A program made the position numbers and the translations under genes. A DNA stretch of 64,000 nt from Enoplolaimus lenunculus (lineage: Eukaryota > Nematoda > Enoplea > Enoplida > Thoracostomopsidae). Positions 11,355 through 23,993 of the stretch are shown here, piece by piece. The DNA lies in contig JASANG010004025.1 of assembly GCA_030248215.1 (NCBI GenBank), forward strand, positions 1 to 64,000, given 5' to 3'. How positions within the stretch are numbered: the stretch's first letter is position 1; each line of letters opens with the position of its first letter. A model generated the notes under the pieces. The model was not told where the DNA came from, did not search any database, and saw only the letters and a program-made list of their open reading frames with translations.

Positions 11355-13033
11355 TAGGCACCGTTCCAGTCAGTACTACAAATTTTCTCTGAAAATAACT
11401 GGACATTCCACAACAGAATTTGTACATATAAATCCATTGATAATCTTTATGGAATGCATTCAAGTCATGCTTATACTTCGGTGATATGATGTAAAATCGC
11501 TTGTTTGAAATTTCAAAGTTTATGACAGCTAAGTGTGTGTACACAACTTTGGCTAGTTATCATGCAAATAAGTATTTCAAATCTGCTGAATAATGTTTTT
11601 CGGCCCATGTATAGAACAGGTCTCTCGCTATTTCCCGGGTAATATCCCAATTTTCCAAAATGCTAATTTGGCGAGTCCACGAATTTTGAGAGATCTCTTC
11701 AATACAGCGGCCATGATTTCTATATTGAAAACTAAGTCGTGTATTCTTGACAATTGTTTTATGGTTAAAAATACTTCGTTTAAAGCGTTCACCACCCGAG
11801 TTATCAAAGAACCTCTCCGGAAATATGTGGCCAAAATTTAGCTCCATAAATGGTATATTACGCAAGGCCCTGTTTTCCTTCAATTTATCCCCTCGAAAGA
11901 GTTGTAAACACTTTTTCCACTTTTCTGCTGTGTTTCACCCGAGATGGTTCTTTTGGAACCAGTCACTTTTCACTCAAAAGGCTTCGAAACTGAGGGCCGA
12001 ACCGTAAATTAAGTTTACCCTGTAATTAATACAACGCTACCCAGGACTCTTCTTGGCATAGAGGTTTATTGGTTGGCGCAAAAACATTTTGTAAACACAG
12101 ATTTGTTTACAATTGTATATTTGTTGCTGTTTTGTGATTCGGTAACATTTAAATGTTTTCAACCATTAGCCATAAGTGGATATTTATTAAAATTTCAATA
12201 AAAAGTATACTCTTTCTCAAAGTTGTAAGTAAAATAATGGTGGATCCAGAAAAATTTCAGCTGGGTTCATCATGTAAAAGTCAACGAAATTTTCTGAATA
12301 CAAATACAAATATTAATATTTGACTTGTGTATGTGGTTGCAAATTTACAAGCCTAAAATATTCCTCACAACTTTTTTAAGAATGTGTTCTAATTTGCATA
12401 TATATGCTGTTGTCATGTTTCATATATGAAACAATCATTGAAACAGCTGGAGCGTTGCTTAAAATACGTATGTAGAGCGTTCCAGGTTTAATTGTATAGA
12501 TTGATATTAAAACACGAGTAGTGAACAAACTAGACGTCCAATAGCAGCAGCACAGAGTAACATATTGATACATACACTCGACTGATGTCGTCCGGCTTGA
12601 AGTACATTTCGATTTTATTCTTAAAGTTCTAATTGGTTAATACGAACAAAGTTCATAGGCATCCAATGAATTTCGCTCTGGATCCACCTGTGAGCATGTA
12701 TTTAAAAGACGATTGGTCGGTGGTAATATTTCAAACAGATGACAGTGTTGTGATTGGTTTAAAGCATGTGAAAATATACTTTTTCTCTTGCATATTTCTC
12801 CGCGATTTTGATGGGTGGGACACTTTCTTCTCTATACGGTGTTCGTAATTAAGTAGTTCCCTTGTATCACCCATATTTGTACGAAGTTCAAAATAATGTT
12901 TTCGGGGGGGCATAGCTGGAATTTAATTTCGAGTAGATGCCGCTTAAATTTTTGGATTCTAGAATCGAGCATGGATGGTACTGTGATATGTTTCGTCGTA
13001 TCGCCCTCTGTTGTTCACTCCTCTGAATGTTTT
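11355..13033. other. Gap with a solitary T-family end
   Basis: At 11601-11625 a lone T terminus (GGCCCATGTATAGAACAGG) occurs without array or partner. Otherwise I recognise nothing. Confidence 0.45.
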
Positions 13034-13211
13034 GGGCCAAGTAAAGATCAGGAGCGGAACGTTTTTCTGCGGGATTGCAATAGAGTATAAAGCTTATGGC
13101 TTTAAACTAAATCATTTGCTTAGAATTAGGCTTAGCTAAAAGCTCGACGTTTACGCTTAGGCTTCGGAATATGCTGCTACTACTGGTACGACCCTGTTCT
13201 ATACATTGGAC
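13034..13211 (-). mobile_element. T-family MITE
   Basis: GGGCCAAGTAAAGATCAGG and CCCTGTTCTATACATTGGAC are the ends. Flanks AATGTTTT and AATGATTT differ at one base. The array has decayed. Confidence 0.65.
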
Positions 13212-14390
13212 AATGATTTTAACTAATTTTTGGTTGCATTTTTGCTGTTGAAGATATCCTGTCGTCAATTAAGTCGTTTATTTTTGCGGTTTTATTTGAC
13301 AGTTTTGCCCTCGACATTTTGACCTTTGTAAAAAAAACAAGCTTAACTTTAAATATTTCTCACTGAACAGCTGCAAGTAAGGTTTCAAATTTCCAGGGCT
13401 GAACTTTTCTGCCAACAAACCGCTTTAGTTTTGTAGCGGCCAAACAGAAACCAGGATTGGGTGGACTAACTTGGGGTTGACGTCAATTCAAACCATTGTT
13501 TGAAACAGGATAGAAATTTGCTAATTTGACGTCATTGGTTTATTGTAGTATTCCCGTACGCTAATTTCATTTCAAATGCTTCCAGTGCATTGGCCTAGAA
13601 AACATCTTGTGAGCTTCAAATCAACCATTTAATTTGCATAGCGACCACGATTCAACCGGAATTCCTGTTCCGGCCGGAATTCCTGCAAAAAAATCCTGTT
13701 CCTGTTCCTGTTTCGGCAAAATGCTAGTTCCTTTTGGAACCCTGATAGCAACATATTCAGCATGGCGGGTCTGCTTAGAAATCACACACTCCAACCCCAA
13801 CACCTCGAGAATTTCGCAACCCATTATTGATTTGACGTTATAATCAATAAAAAGCACCAACTCGGGCGTTGCGTGACTTGACATTTTCCGTGATTTTGAG
13901 TAAATTAATATTCAACCGAATGAGAAAGAATGTTTTTAAAATTCTAGGAAATAATTTAATTTCTGTAGTTATACTGAAAACTACTGTGAGATGTGTTGAG
14001 AGGAATTTGAAGTTCTACTGAACCTATTATTTGGTCCAGCGGTATACTTTTATGGTTATGTTATTTGTGAAATTTGACATAGGTTCATATTTTTGGTTAA
14101 TAATATAAATGTTCGTAAACAAAGCCTATAGGCGTGGCTTAAACGTAAGCTTAGACTTCGACATTGAAATTTTAAATTTTCTGTTTGATTTAAACAATAT
14201 GCAAATATCACTTTTGACTCAGGGAATCAAAGTAAGAAATTGTGAACCAAAAATCTGGTAATAAAGTAACTGTATTTATGCTTTATTTGAAAAACTAAGT
14301 TCTAGCGAGAGACAAACCCCCACACGTTTTAAAACTATAGGCTTACCGACAAATTTGGAACGGTTCGGGCCGCTATCGAGAAAACTACTA
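13212..14390. other. Gap with an E-family fragment
   Basis: An E-like terminus (CAACCGGAATTCCTGTTCC) lies at about 13650-13725. No gene seen. Confidence 0.4.
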
Positions 14391-14832
14391 CTGTATTGAC
14401 CCGAATAAGAGGGGGGTAATAAGAGTGGGTCCCCATTTTGTGTCCGAATCAATAAGAGTCCGTATCCCTAATAAGAGTCTGTAAGCGGATAGAGTCCCTT
14501 ATCCGTAATTAGAGCCCATAATTTCAATTAACCCTATTAATTGTAGCACATAAATGACTCCGGGACCAAATAATTTGAGTTCGAAACTTTAAAGCGTACT
14601 TAATTTTGAAAGTACATTTCTAAGTATAACCTTTTATCGCTCAAACTATTGAAGCGAGACAAATATACGTTTAATTCAACGGATAGTTGCAGTACCGGAT
14701 ATATATCAGTAACGAAGGGCGGCGGAGTGTGGGTTAAAAATAAATAACAGTCCCTAATCGAATAATAAGGGGGGCTACCCTAGGGAGAGGCCAAATAAAT
14801 ATCAGTCCCCCCTCTTATTTGGGTCAATACAG
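14391..14832. mobile_element. C-family MITE
   Basis: Full copy of about 440 bp, reversed relative to those near 4 kb. The ends are CTGTATTGACCCGAATAAG and TTTGGGTCAATACAG, flanked by TA. Confidence 0.78.
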
Positions 14833-14898
14833 TACAACATATGTATTGGTTCTAAAAACATCGTTTGCAAAGCGATAATGACAGTTCAATGAGACAGT

Positions 14899-15270
14899 GG
14901 CTGGGTTTCTAAAATCTTACGTAAGTATTTACTTTATGCTATGCTTAAGTAATTACTTTAGGTGCTGACTTAAGTAAATACTTGACTTTATGAACAAAAC
15001 AAGTAAACGCCAAAAATGAGCCATTATCATAACAAAAAAGTAATAGTTTTGATTTATATTAAGGAGGCACTACGAATCTGCAATTTCAGTTGGACCAAGA
15101 TTTGTATACCTGAACGGTTAATTTGTAATATATCAGATTTTAGTCTTCGGCTAAAGTATTTACTTAACTTAAGTACGGTTTAAAAAACGACAAAATGGCT
15201 AAGTAACTTGCTTAGCACGTACTTAAGTAAGTACCAAGTGATACTTAAGTAGGGTTTCAAAAACCCAGCC
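14899..15270. mobile_element. Long inverted-repeat element (GGCTGGGTTT ends)
   Basis: GGCTGGGTTTCTAAAATCTT on the left is mirrored by GGGTTTCAAAAACCCAGCC on the right. AAGTATTTACTT-type repeats face each other inside. It is a single copy of an inverted-repeat element unlike the other families here. Confidence 0.65.
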
Positions 15271-15639
15271 AATATCCTTAAATAACAGGAACCAATACAG
15301 TTCCGGGGGTGCAGCCTGTATTGTTGGTACACCCCTGTTTACAATCTATATACTGAGGTCTATAAACTTGATCTGATTGATTAAAAATTATCGTATGTAA
15401 GGCAGAATGCCATCCTATAGATTATTTTCAAAATTGCGTGATTTTACAGTTGATTTTGGTTATTAAAATTTTAAACTGTACTTTAAATTTAATTTAAAAC
15501 AAAACGTCAGAACCAACCGGGAAGTTTCATGAAAATAATGCTACTTTATTATCCATAAGGCGTATGATATTAATTATGCGACTTATATCTATTGTAGCCT
15601 AATCTGACAAAATATTCCCAATAATGTCAGTATAGAAGC

Positions 15640-16290
15640 TATCGGAGGTGCGGAATATGAACCACCCTAGGAATTTAATGAAAAACAGTTTATTTCATAA
15701 ACTTGGTAAAGCTTACACTTTACGAACATGTGAATGATAGATACTTCCTCTCCCAAGCATGCAGCTGTAAATGTGGTACCGTTGAGCTCAGCTCGTCTAG
15801 ATGTAAAGGATAGTCCACTTTCTGTTAAATTGCACAAAATATTCTAAATTACATTAAGTATTAAAGCTATTTCTATTACCGCCCATATTAAACTATTAAT
15901 AAAAGTAAGTATGGAATATGAACCCTCTAGAAATTAAACGAAAAACAGTTTACTTTATAGATTTCGACGCGCTCAGTTCAGCGGTATTATTTTTAAGGAC
16001 GTAGGGCCTCCGGTTCTAAAGTTATGACCCTTTAAACATCGACTTTTAACTATGCAAAACGTGTACAAACGTCAATCAAATTTGTGTAACGAATAAACCT
16101 GGTAAAGTTTATAGTTTACGAACATGTGAATGAGACATACTTCCTGTTCCAATCTGCGAGTGTTGGCACTATAATTTCAAGAGCCATAATTTTTAGCCGT
16201 TGGTCATGCAGCCATAAAAGTGGTACCGTTTAAAACTTTGCTCGTCGAGATCTGTAGGATAGGCCAGCTTTATTTTGAATTTCTATGGAG
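15640..16290. repeat. Two diverged direct copies of a unit
   Basis: Phrases such as GGAATATGAACC, GAAAAACAGTTTA, TTTACGAACATGTGAATGA, ATACTTCCT and GTGGTACCGTT occur in the same order at about 15650-15830 and 15910-16285. The second copy carries about 150 bp of extra sequence. Non-coding, function unknown. Confidence 0.6.
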
Positions 16291-17382
16291 CGTCCAGATT
16301 TCGTACCTCCGCCAAATTGATATTATAGGGGTTTTTAGGTTTACATTTAGACTTTTAGATTAAAGATTTCAGATTATACAGTATATAGGCAGATGTGGAT
16401 CCAGTAATTTCTGACGAGGAGGGCGGGCTGGCAAGTGTTATGCAACGGAAAAATTGTGAGGTAGGGACCTTATCATTTTATCATAAAAAAATTCTGACGG
16501 AAAAATTATATTTTTTTTACAAAAAAAAATTTTTCAGGGGAGGATGTACACACCCCTCGGCATCCGCTAGTGTATACAGGCTGCTATGGTGACCATAACT
16601 TCCTATTCCCATGTTCAGGTTTTGGTGGGTATTGAAAAAGCAAGACCACCCAAAGAAAATAGTACTACTTTTGAAATAGCTCAGTCCGAGTCCATGTTTT
16701 TACAACTGGTTAACAACATGGTTACAATTATTTTTGGCAGGTGTGCTACCCTTTACCACTAAATACTTGCTCAGAGAGACTGGTATGCCCAGGTACTCAT
16801 ATCCTGTTTTAAGTCAAAACAATTCCACAGACCATCTGTACGATTCCTGATTGGTTTAATTTCACAAAGGTTCTCACGTAATTGGCCAGGTTTTGTCATT
16901 GTGGCACTAGTAATTTTACCCTCGTTGAATGGTCAATATATCAACGCCTTAGCGTAAATTATACACGTGGTGGTTCAAAGATTTCTAATTTAAATTTGAC
17001 TGGTTTTGCTTAATTTGAAAATACATCAATGCGGGTATACCTTATGTTTCTATTCAGTAACAAATAAGAGTATAACTTGATGCTATGATCGCCGTTCAAC
17101 ACCGCAGAAAAATATTTTAAAATTTGCCGCACGCCGCCGCATGCCGCACGAAACAATTCAAAGTAATTTTAAGTATTTTTTGTTTAAATTTAATAAAAAT
17201 AAAAAATATTTAAGAGGACATTGCAGATCGTTCGGTGTAAAAAAAATAGCGTCTAAGACAATTGCATTCAAATATTGAGAAAAACAGTTGTCACAAGTAG
17301 TCCGTGATGTGCAAAGTTGATCTGATATTATTTTTAGACTTTTTATTGCTTTAATTTTGGAATGCTTTCTCTATAAAACTGC
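16291..17382. other. Gap, nothing recognised
   Basis: No gene, inverted-repeat element or RNA gene seen. Contains a poly-A/T-rich stretch near 16500-16535. Confidence 0.4.
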
Positions 17383-17650
17383 GGCCAATGTAAAGAACAG
17401 AGTAGGAACAGTGTTATAAGCGTATTCCTAAGTCGAAACCTAAGCCTAAGCCTAAGCCTAAGCGTAAAAATGAGTTTGTTCCTAAACCTAAGCGTATTCC
17501 TAAGTCGAAACCTAAGCCTAGGCCTAAGCGTAAAAATGAGTTTATTCCTAAACCTAAGCGTAAGCCTAAGTCAAGCAAAAAAATTAGTCTAAAGCTTACT
17601 CTATTCTAGTCCCACAGAAATACGTTCCGCCCCTGATCTTTGCATGGGCG
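17383..17650 (+). mobile_element. T-family MITE with perfect 8-bp target duplication
   Basis: Flanked by AAAACTGC at 17375-17382 and 17651-17658. The array is partly doubled: two blocks each read CGTATTCCTAAGTCGAAACC, so the copy is 268 bp rather than about 160. Confidence 0.84.
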
Positions 17651-17769
17651 AAAACTGCAAAGGAATTTTGTGTTTTGAAATCTTGGAAAGGTTTTAGATC
17701 GAATTCGCAAATGACTGCAACGCCAATCACCAGTTTTATTGCAATCATTTATCAATCGTGTGATGTTAT

Positions 17770-17928
17770 GGCCAATGTAAAGAACCGGGCGGAACAGTAT
17801 TAAAAGCGTATTCCTAAGCTTATGCCTAAGCGTAAACCTAAGCCAAGCAAAACAATTAGTCTAAACCTAAAGCTTACTCTATTCTAGTCCCACAGAAAAG
17901 CGTTCCGCCTCTAATCTTTACATGGGTT
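17770..17928 (+). mobile_element. T-family MITE with perfect 8-bp target duplication
   Basis: Flanked by GATGTTAT at 17762-17769 and 17929-17936. This short copy has only about five CCTAAG-type units. Confidence 0.84.
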
Positions 17929-17959
17929 GATGTTATTTACCAAAACTTTTGCACATACT

Positions 17960-18234
17960 TTAACCTCTTCTCACATTGAGTTGCCTATAGGCAACTCAGC
18001 GCAGTGTATATACGTTAAACAGTATATATCGCGCCGTGTTTAACAATGGCAACACGTATACATAGTACTATATAAATCACCACAAGACGTGAGAGCCCCC
18101 TCGGACTCGAGCGTCAATTTCCTATAGCCGAGTGGTGACGGTATACGCCTCCCACTCCAGTCACTGGAGTTCGAATCCTAGCATAAAAGTATCTCCCAGG
18201 GAAAATAGAAAATATTCATGTGAGAATGGGTTAA
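17960..18234 (+). mobile_element. P-family MITE (TTAA target) with tRNA-like cargo
   Basis: TTAACCTCTTCTCACATTGAG and GTGAGAATGGGTTAA bound the copy. The tRNA-like unit at about 18123-18182 has a good box A (TAGCCGAGTGGTG) and a box-B-like GAGTTCGAATCC. It lies 31 bp from the preceding T element. Confidence 0.8.
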
Positions 18235-18980
18235 GCGAAAAATTTTCAGTTTACTATCTTTAAAGATTCATAACTTTATCTTTGGTATTCTGAAATTACA
18301 AGACGTTAATGATCTGGATCGAAACTCAAATAAATAGGCGGCTCGCTAAACGCTGGAGCGCTCCGCCGTTCGCAGTTTGGATCCTACTGGTCCGAGAGTG
18401 GCGCAGCGTCTGTCTCTCATTAATCGCTTAATTACTGAACTATTGTAATTTGACAGTTCTGATTTAAAATTTTAAATTTTAGTTCAGGGAAAAAATCTTT
18501 CTACAGCAATTTTTCGTTTTTAAAAATGTTCCCTGTAATCTTTTGATGATACCCTTGTGCAGTAAAATTCTAAACGAACCTGCCGGACCGGTTTCAATTG
18601 GCTCGATTTGGAAGGGGGCGTGAATAGGCCCTATTGGACCACAGTACTCAGCGAACCGGACCGTTGAGAAATTCTGGACCGATCCACATCACTATGACCG
18701 AATACTAAACTAGTATGCTGGATCACAACTTCATTTCGAATATATATATATATGTAATATACTTGATTTTCTGTGTTTTATCTAGGTATGCTTTAAGTAA
18801 CTATACAATAAAATGGTTTCTTTGCAATTGGTTCATGGAGATTCGCTCCGGTAGACTGCTTCAGCTGATGGCTATCGCAACCTCTTTTGTACCATTTTCA
18901 GCTCATTTCATTTCTAAATTAAAATATATGAACAAAAACACCATTCATATATAATTCTTAAAAATTCAAATTGATATACA
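18235..18980. other. Gap upstream of the membrane-protein gene
   Basis: Holds a short TA run near 18738-18755 and the presumed 5-prime region of the gene at 18981. No promoter element can be named. Confidence 0.35.
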
Positions 18981-20316
18981 ATGATTTACATCCCACGCTT
19001 AGCCAACTATCTGTTCCTATTTCTCGGGTTAATAATGTTTGCACTCGGCACATGCAACCTGTTATACTGTAGTTTTTTCTGGTTCGTTCCGTGTGAACTG
19101 GCAAACGGTGCCCTACTCTATGCGTTTTCTGTTACATCCCTTTGTCAGGGTGGATTTCTCGGCCGAAGAGTGTCCTTACTCACCCTTGGGACGCTAATTG
19201 TTATAACAGCGGCGTCATTAAGTCTCGCTACCCTAAGTCTGGTTTGCATATACGCTTCCGACCCTAACGACAGCTTACAAGTCTGTGCAGCAACTTACAG
19301 ACGTATAGTCCCATTATCAGAGCAATGCTTTCAGTTTTCACGGCAATTTTTAACCTCAAACTTGGTTATCAACTACATCGCACGACCGGACGCACTTGCA
19401 ATTAGTGCAGTCGCGTCTGTTGCGTTATGTTGCGTGCAACTAATTGCACTAATTGCAGTGTTGCGGTCAGTAGTACGGCAACTGCGCGCATGGTTCAGTG
19501 ATCACGTTGTTCACGTTGTATGTGGTACGTTTGACTGCGAGACCGGCTTTAGACCTTTGATTATACGAATATAAGCATGATCTGTTAAACCTAATAATAT
19601 CCACTAAAACTTATATCCGGTGTTCTTAAAAGTGTCTTAAATGGTAAGTGAGTATACTTCTATTTTATATCTAAAATTGTCATTGGTCGAAGTTATATTT
19701 TGTCCATATTTCAGGCACAATCCTGCTCGCTATTGGCTGTCTCCACTTTACCTATTGTGGACTGTATTATTTCACTGGGATCGGTTTGTGGGCGCCTGCG
19801 TTTATCGTAGCAACCGGTATTGTCTGCACCTGTGCCAATCGTGTCTCTTATCAATGTGTGCATGATCCATCTTACTACTACAGACATCGTACAATGTCAA
19901 CAGCAATTCTTTCACTGCAAATTGCATGTATCGCAGCGTCTTGTTGCGTTATTGGCGTAAACTGTTTTGGTGCGATTTGTTGGACGTCCGATCCGTACGA
20001 TGGGAACTCGTATGACGTAACCCTGAGAGATAAAAGCTCGCGATTCGATAGTTTTAGTCGCAATCATTGCGAATTTGCGCCGTATTTGTCGATGAGCCAC
20101 CGTACGCTGTACAGGCAGTGTTTTGTTAGCTTAACAAGTGACAAATCGGGTCCTTATCAAAGATGGCCGGATAAGCTGATTGCTGCTGAAATTTCTGCTA
20201 TTCGGGGATCGTGTTATATTGCAAATACGCTTGTGGCGATTATAGAACTGCTATTTGCGCTCATCAAAACGCTGCAGTTAATTGAAACACGAAAATTGAG
20301 TCAAAAATTAAGATGA
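18981..20316 (+). CDS. Polytopic membrane protein made of two four-helix units
   Basis: Exon 1 18981-19524 and exon 2 19715-20316. The donor GTACGT and acceptor ATTTCAG are both phase 1 and join Gly-182 in frame, giving 381 residues. Unit 1 has hydrophobic segments at about 9-36, 40-60, 63-91 and 138-162. Unit 2 has them at about 184-202, 206-221, 245-270 and 348-370. In both units a segment-3 to segment-4 loop starts SDPxD (93-97 in unit 1, just after CW-T in unit 2) and contains cysteines, so the halves look like an internal duplication. The short first hairpin followed by GLWAPAFIVATG recalls the CD20-like (MS4A/TMEM176) layout, but this is an inference from topology. Alternatively, without splicing, the first frame stops at 19574 as a separate 197-residue protein and the second half belongs to a neighbouring gene with an unseen first exon. 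Function is unknown. Confidence 0.6.
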
Positions 20317-20348
20317 TGCTATTTCAATGAAAGTAGAAATTGACCAAC

Positions 20349-20410
20349 GCTCGTATTCTCAAATGTGTGTAGCACCTATCATCAGTTGATGCACAGTCTT
20401 GTAGCTTTCG
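20349..20410. repeat. D-family end fragment
   Basis: ATTCTCAAATGTGTGTAGCACC and TGTAGCTTTCGAACC match the left part of the element at 59.1 kb. Confidence 0.5.
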
Positions 20411-20488
20411 AACCATAATGAACATTCAACACGTAACATTGGTTTGTCATGTGTGCAGCGGCTGTTTTCAGCTGGTTATAGGAGGTCC

Positions 20489-20675
20489 GGCCCATGTATA
20501 GAACAGGGCCGGAACAGTAGTATAAGCATATTCCTAAGCATAAACCTAAGCCTAAGCCTAAGCGCATGGATGAGCCTATTCCTAAGCCTAAGCCTAAGAA
20601 AAAATTGGTCTAAAGCTTAAACTGACACATTATAGCCCCTCCGTAAAGCGATCCGGTCCTGTTCTGCACATGGGA
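20489..20675 (+). mobile_element. T-family MITE
   Basis: GGCCCATGTATAGAACAGGG and CCTGTTCTGCACATGGG are the ends. Flanks do not match as a duplication. Confidence 0.72.
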
Positions 20676-22532
20676 TGAATCAATCATAGCTCATCACTGT
20701 ACGGAAGTCCTTCCTGTGGGTCCTGAACGTCCTGTAGATCTGAAACTCTATAACGCAAACTTCTTTGGTGGATTCTTTGGTGGAAGCATTGGCGACTTCA
20801 AATGGCGTTTGTATTCGAGAAATTTGCGTATTAATATTCAGCAAAAATAGAATTAAATGCAACATAAATGACACGAAGCGGAAACCAAAGGTGTAGCCAG
20901 AGGAAAAAGCAAAATAGTGAGAGGCTTTACGGGGCTACACTAAACTGAGTCAAATTGGACTCCGCCAGAATCTTTCACTTAGTTTGTGTAATACAGAAAA
21001 GCCTATTTCGAAGAGAGTCAATTTGACTCACCATTTTTTGCAGTGCGCAAAAACTTTTACAAATTCCACTCTGATAAACTGCTACCTGAGGCAAATAGAC
21101 TTAAAAATAAAGCAATTGGCATGACCCCCTCAATAGTGTTGCGCACTGACCAGGAACTGGTCGGACGACCAGTAATTGCTTCACAGAAAAAACTAAAAAC
21201 ATGGTGACATCATTAATATAATATTTTTAATCATAGATTTCAATTTTGAAAGTTTTCACGTTAATCAGAAAGGTTGCCTACCGTTATCATTATGGTCGAC
21301 GTTAAGATTGAATCACTATAGTTGAAACTACTTTGGTTGCAGTTGTATTCTATAGACAGCTTGTGTGATGAGATAAAGCGCTTTAGATGAGCTGAGTTCC
21401 ATTGTTCTTTAGAAAAATAGGTATAGTGAAATGTTTCATTGGAGTATTAAATATAAATATTTTTGACAATATAACTCACACGTTTCGGTTTCAGATGAAA
21501 TTTCCTCTAAACATATTTCTAAGTACGAAAAGTTCAAATTTCAAATTCTAGTTTCATGTGTGAAATTCAACAGAGCAATGTGGTCATGTTTTACTTCAGG
21601 CATACTGGCCCTTGGAAACATTTCGTCTAACACTTGCTGATATTTAACCTCAGTCAGAATATTAAGCACGTTCTTGCATAATTGTTCCATGATGATTCAA
21701 AATCTTTGTTCCTTAACAAAAACATTCCAATATTCGAAACACTTCAGATTAGTTTAATATTTATAGGTAAAATGACTTCGTATTTTTAGTTCATCTTAAA
21801 ATTAACCCAGCGAAGTCTTTGCATCGAACATACGGCCGGGTTTGACACAGGTCTAGCTTTATCCGTAATTCAATGCAACGCCAATTTACCTCTGGGACGT
21901 TTTAGCGGTTTTATTTAACACAAACTTTTTCTGAGTTAACACTTCGTGTATCCGAGAATAATGATAGCAAGTTTACTGAGAACAGCATGATATAGACTAC
22001 AGATGAACACAGGATATCCGGTCCGGATAAGAAAAATGTCTAAGGACCCCTACCTTACAATTTGTCCACACTCCCCACATAAATTTTTTGTGATAAAATG
22101 ATATGGTCATTCATACCTTACAATTTGTCCTCTCATCATAGTACTTTCGTTATAAAATAGGGTCCTACCTTATAATTTTCCCGCTAAGAAAATTTTTTGG
22201 AGAAAAATAGCGTTTCAAAACATTTACAATCCCGCCCATTTAGAAATTTCTGGATCCGCTGCTGAAAGCGCGACACCAGTATAAGTAACATGGGCTGATG
22301 TTTGTACGACTTAGCGTAAGTGTATATCAATCTGGTTCTTTGTTTTCGGAACTAAAACGATTCAAGTATATATAGTTCGAGGAAAGGGTTATATTCGATG
22401 GAATCTCTATTGCAGTGGCTTAAATAATGCAAAAAACAAGCCAAATCAACTCAATTTTAAGTTGTTAACGTAAGTATTTATTTAGTAGTCTGTAGCAATC
22501 TTCTAAACTGAATACCCAGAACTATTGAGGTA
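20676..22532. other. Gap, no gene or element recognised
   Basis: Unique-looking, AT-rich sequence. All open frames are short and show no family motif. Confidence 0.4.
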
Positions 22533-22904
22533 CTGTAGTGAGTGAACCGAATAAGAGGGGGACTGATATTTATTTGACCTCTCCAGAGGGTACCCCCTGT
22601 TATTCGGCTACGGACTGTTATTTATTTTTATCCCGTCCTCCGCCACACTTCGTTACACATATTTCCGGTATTGTAAACTAACATTTGAATTGAATGTTTA
22701 TTTGCCTTGTATCAAAAGCCTTAGCCATAATGCAAGGTTATTATTAGGAACGTTCTTTGGAAACTTAAGTACGCTTCAAAGTTTTGAACTCACCTGTATT
22801 TGGTTGTGGAGTCACGTATGCGCTACAATTAGGAATAGATGACATTTATGGACTCTGTTTAGGGTATAGGGACTCTATGCACTTATGGACTCTTATTGGG
22901 GATA
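22533..22904. mobile_element. C-family MITE, right end missing
   Basis: Opens with CTGTAGTGAGTGAACCGAAT and follows the family text as far as TTATTGGGGATA, where a second C element begins. Confidence 0.7.
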
Positions 22905-23309
22905 CTGTATTGACCCGAATAAGAGGGGGGACAGATATTTATTTGACCTCTCCAGAGGGTACCCCCTTGTAATTCGGTTACGGACTGTTATTTATTTTTA
23001 ACCCACGCTCCGCCACCCTTCGTTACTGATATATCCGGTACTGCAACTATCCGTTGAATTAAATGTTTGTTTGTGTTGTGTCAAAGGTTATACGTTGGAA
23101 TGTACTTTCAAAACTTAAGTACGCTTTAAAGTTCCGAAGTCAAATTATTTGGACCTGGAGGCATTTATGCACTAGAATTAGGAATAATTGACATTTATGG
23201 ACTCTAATTAAGGTATAAAGACTCTATCCGCTTACTGACTCTTATTAGGGATACGTACTCCTATTGGTTGGGACTAAAAATGGGTACCTCTCTTATTCGG
23301 TCACTACAG
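22905..23309. mobile_element. C-family MITE abutting the previous one
   Basis: Complete, CTGTATTGACCCGAATAAG to CGGTCACTACAG, flanked by TA on both sides. It has the same orientation as its truncated neighbour. Confidence 0.75.
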
Positions 23310-23439
23310 TACTGGAATAATAAATACCGATTTTTAGAATTGTATGTTTTATGCTCATATCAATTTGCTTGAGGGACAGGGTACTTCCTTCAGAGCAACA
23401 TGTTAAAACAAGTGCTTAAGAAACGAAAATTGAGGTTCG

Positions 23440-23575
23440 GAAACCCAAAAAACACAAAATCGAGTTTCGGATATCCGAAATAGAACATTTCATTTCGGAT
23501 ATCCGGAAAAATATCCGGTCAGAATTGCCGCATATCCGGATATGAAAAAATATCCGATGCCCATCACTAGTGCTT
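23440..23575. repeat. GGATATCC-rich hAT-like end
   Basis: Several CGGATATCCG palindromes run into AAATATCCGATGCCCATCAC, which resembles hAT-type termini. Only one end is visible. Confidence 0.4.
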
Positions 23576-23849
23576 GTGGATACCACGGTGTATACGGATT
23601 GTACAAATAACGGAAACGGACACGGATAGTGGTCAAAATAATGGGTCATCCACGTAATGCGCATATAGTTGTAAAAAATCGTCCACCGACCCACTTTTAG
23701 GACTAATGTCAAAAACATGTACAACAACAGTCCCGTCGAACAGTGTCTCAGTACAGTAGGAGGACATTATGCACTGTCTACTGTAGCGGTAGAGAAGTTG
23801 GAGACTCTGTAGAACAGGATGACTGTGAAAACAGTTAGAATAATCAATT

Positions 23850-23993
23850 TTTCTTGAATTTTCAAATGAGAAAAATTTTCAGTACCGAAAATACCGGAAA
23901 ATTCCCGTGAAAAAATACCGGATTTATTACTGGAACTGCATAGTGAAAAATACCGGATTTCCCTACCGGAATCGGAATTCTAGTTGCACCGTG
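23850..23993. mobile_element. E-family fragment (right half)
   Basis: Matches the right part of the complete element at 52.9 kb: AATTTTCAGTACCGAAAATA, then CCCTACCGGAATCGGAATTC and GTTGCACCGTG. Confidence 0.6.
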
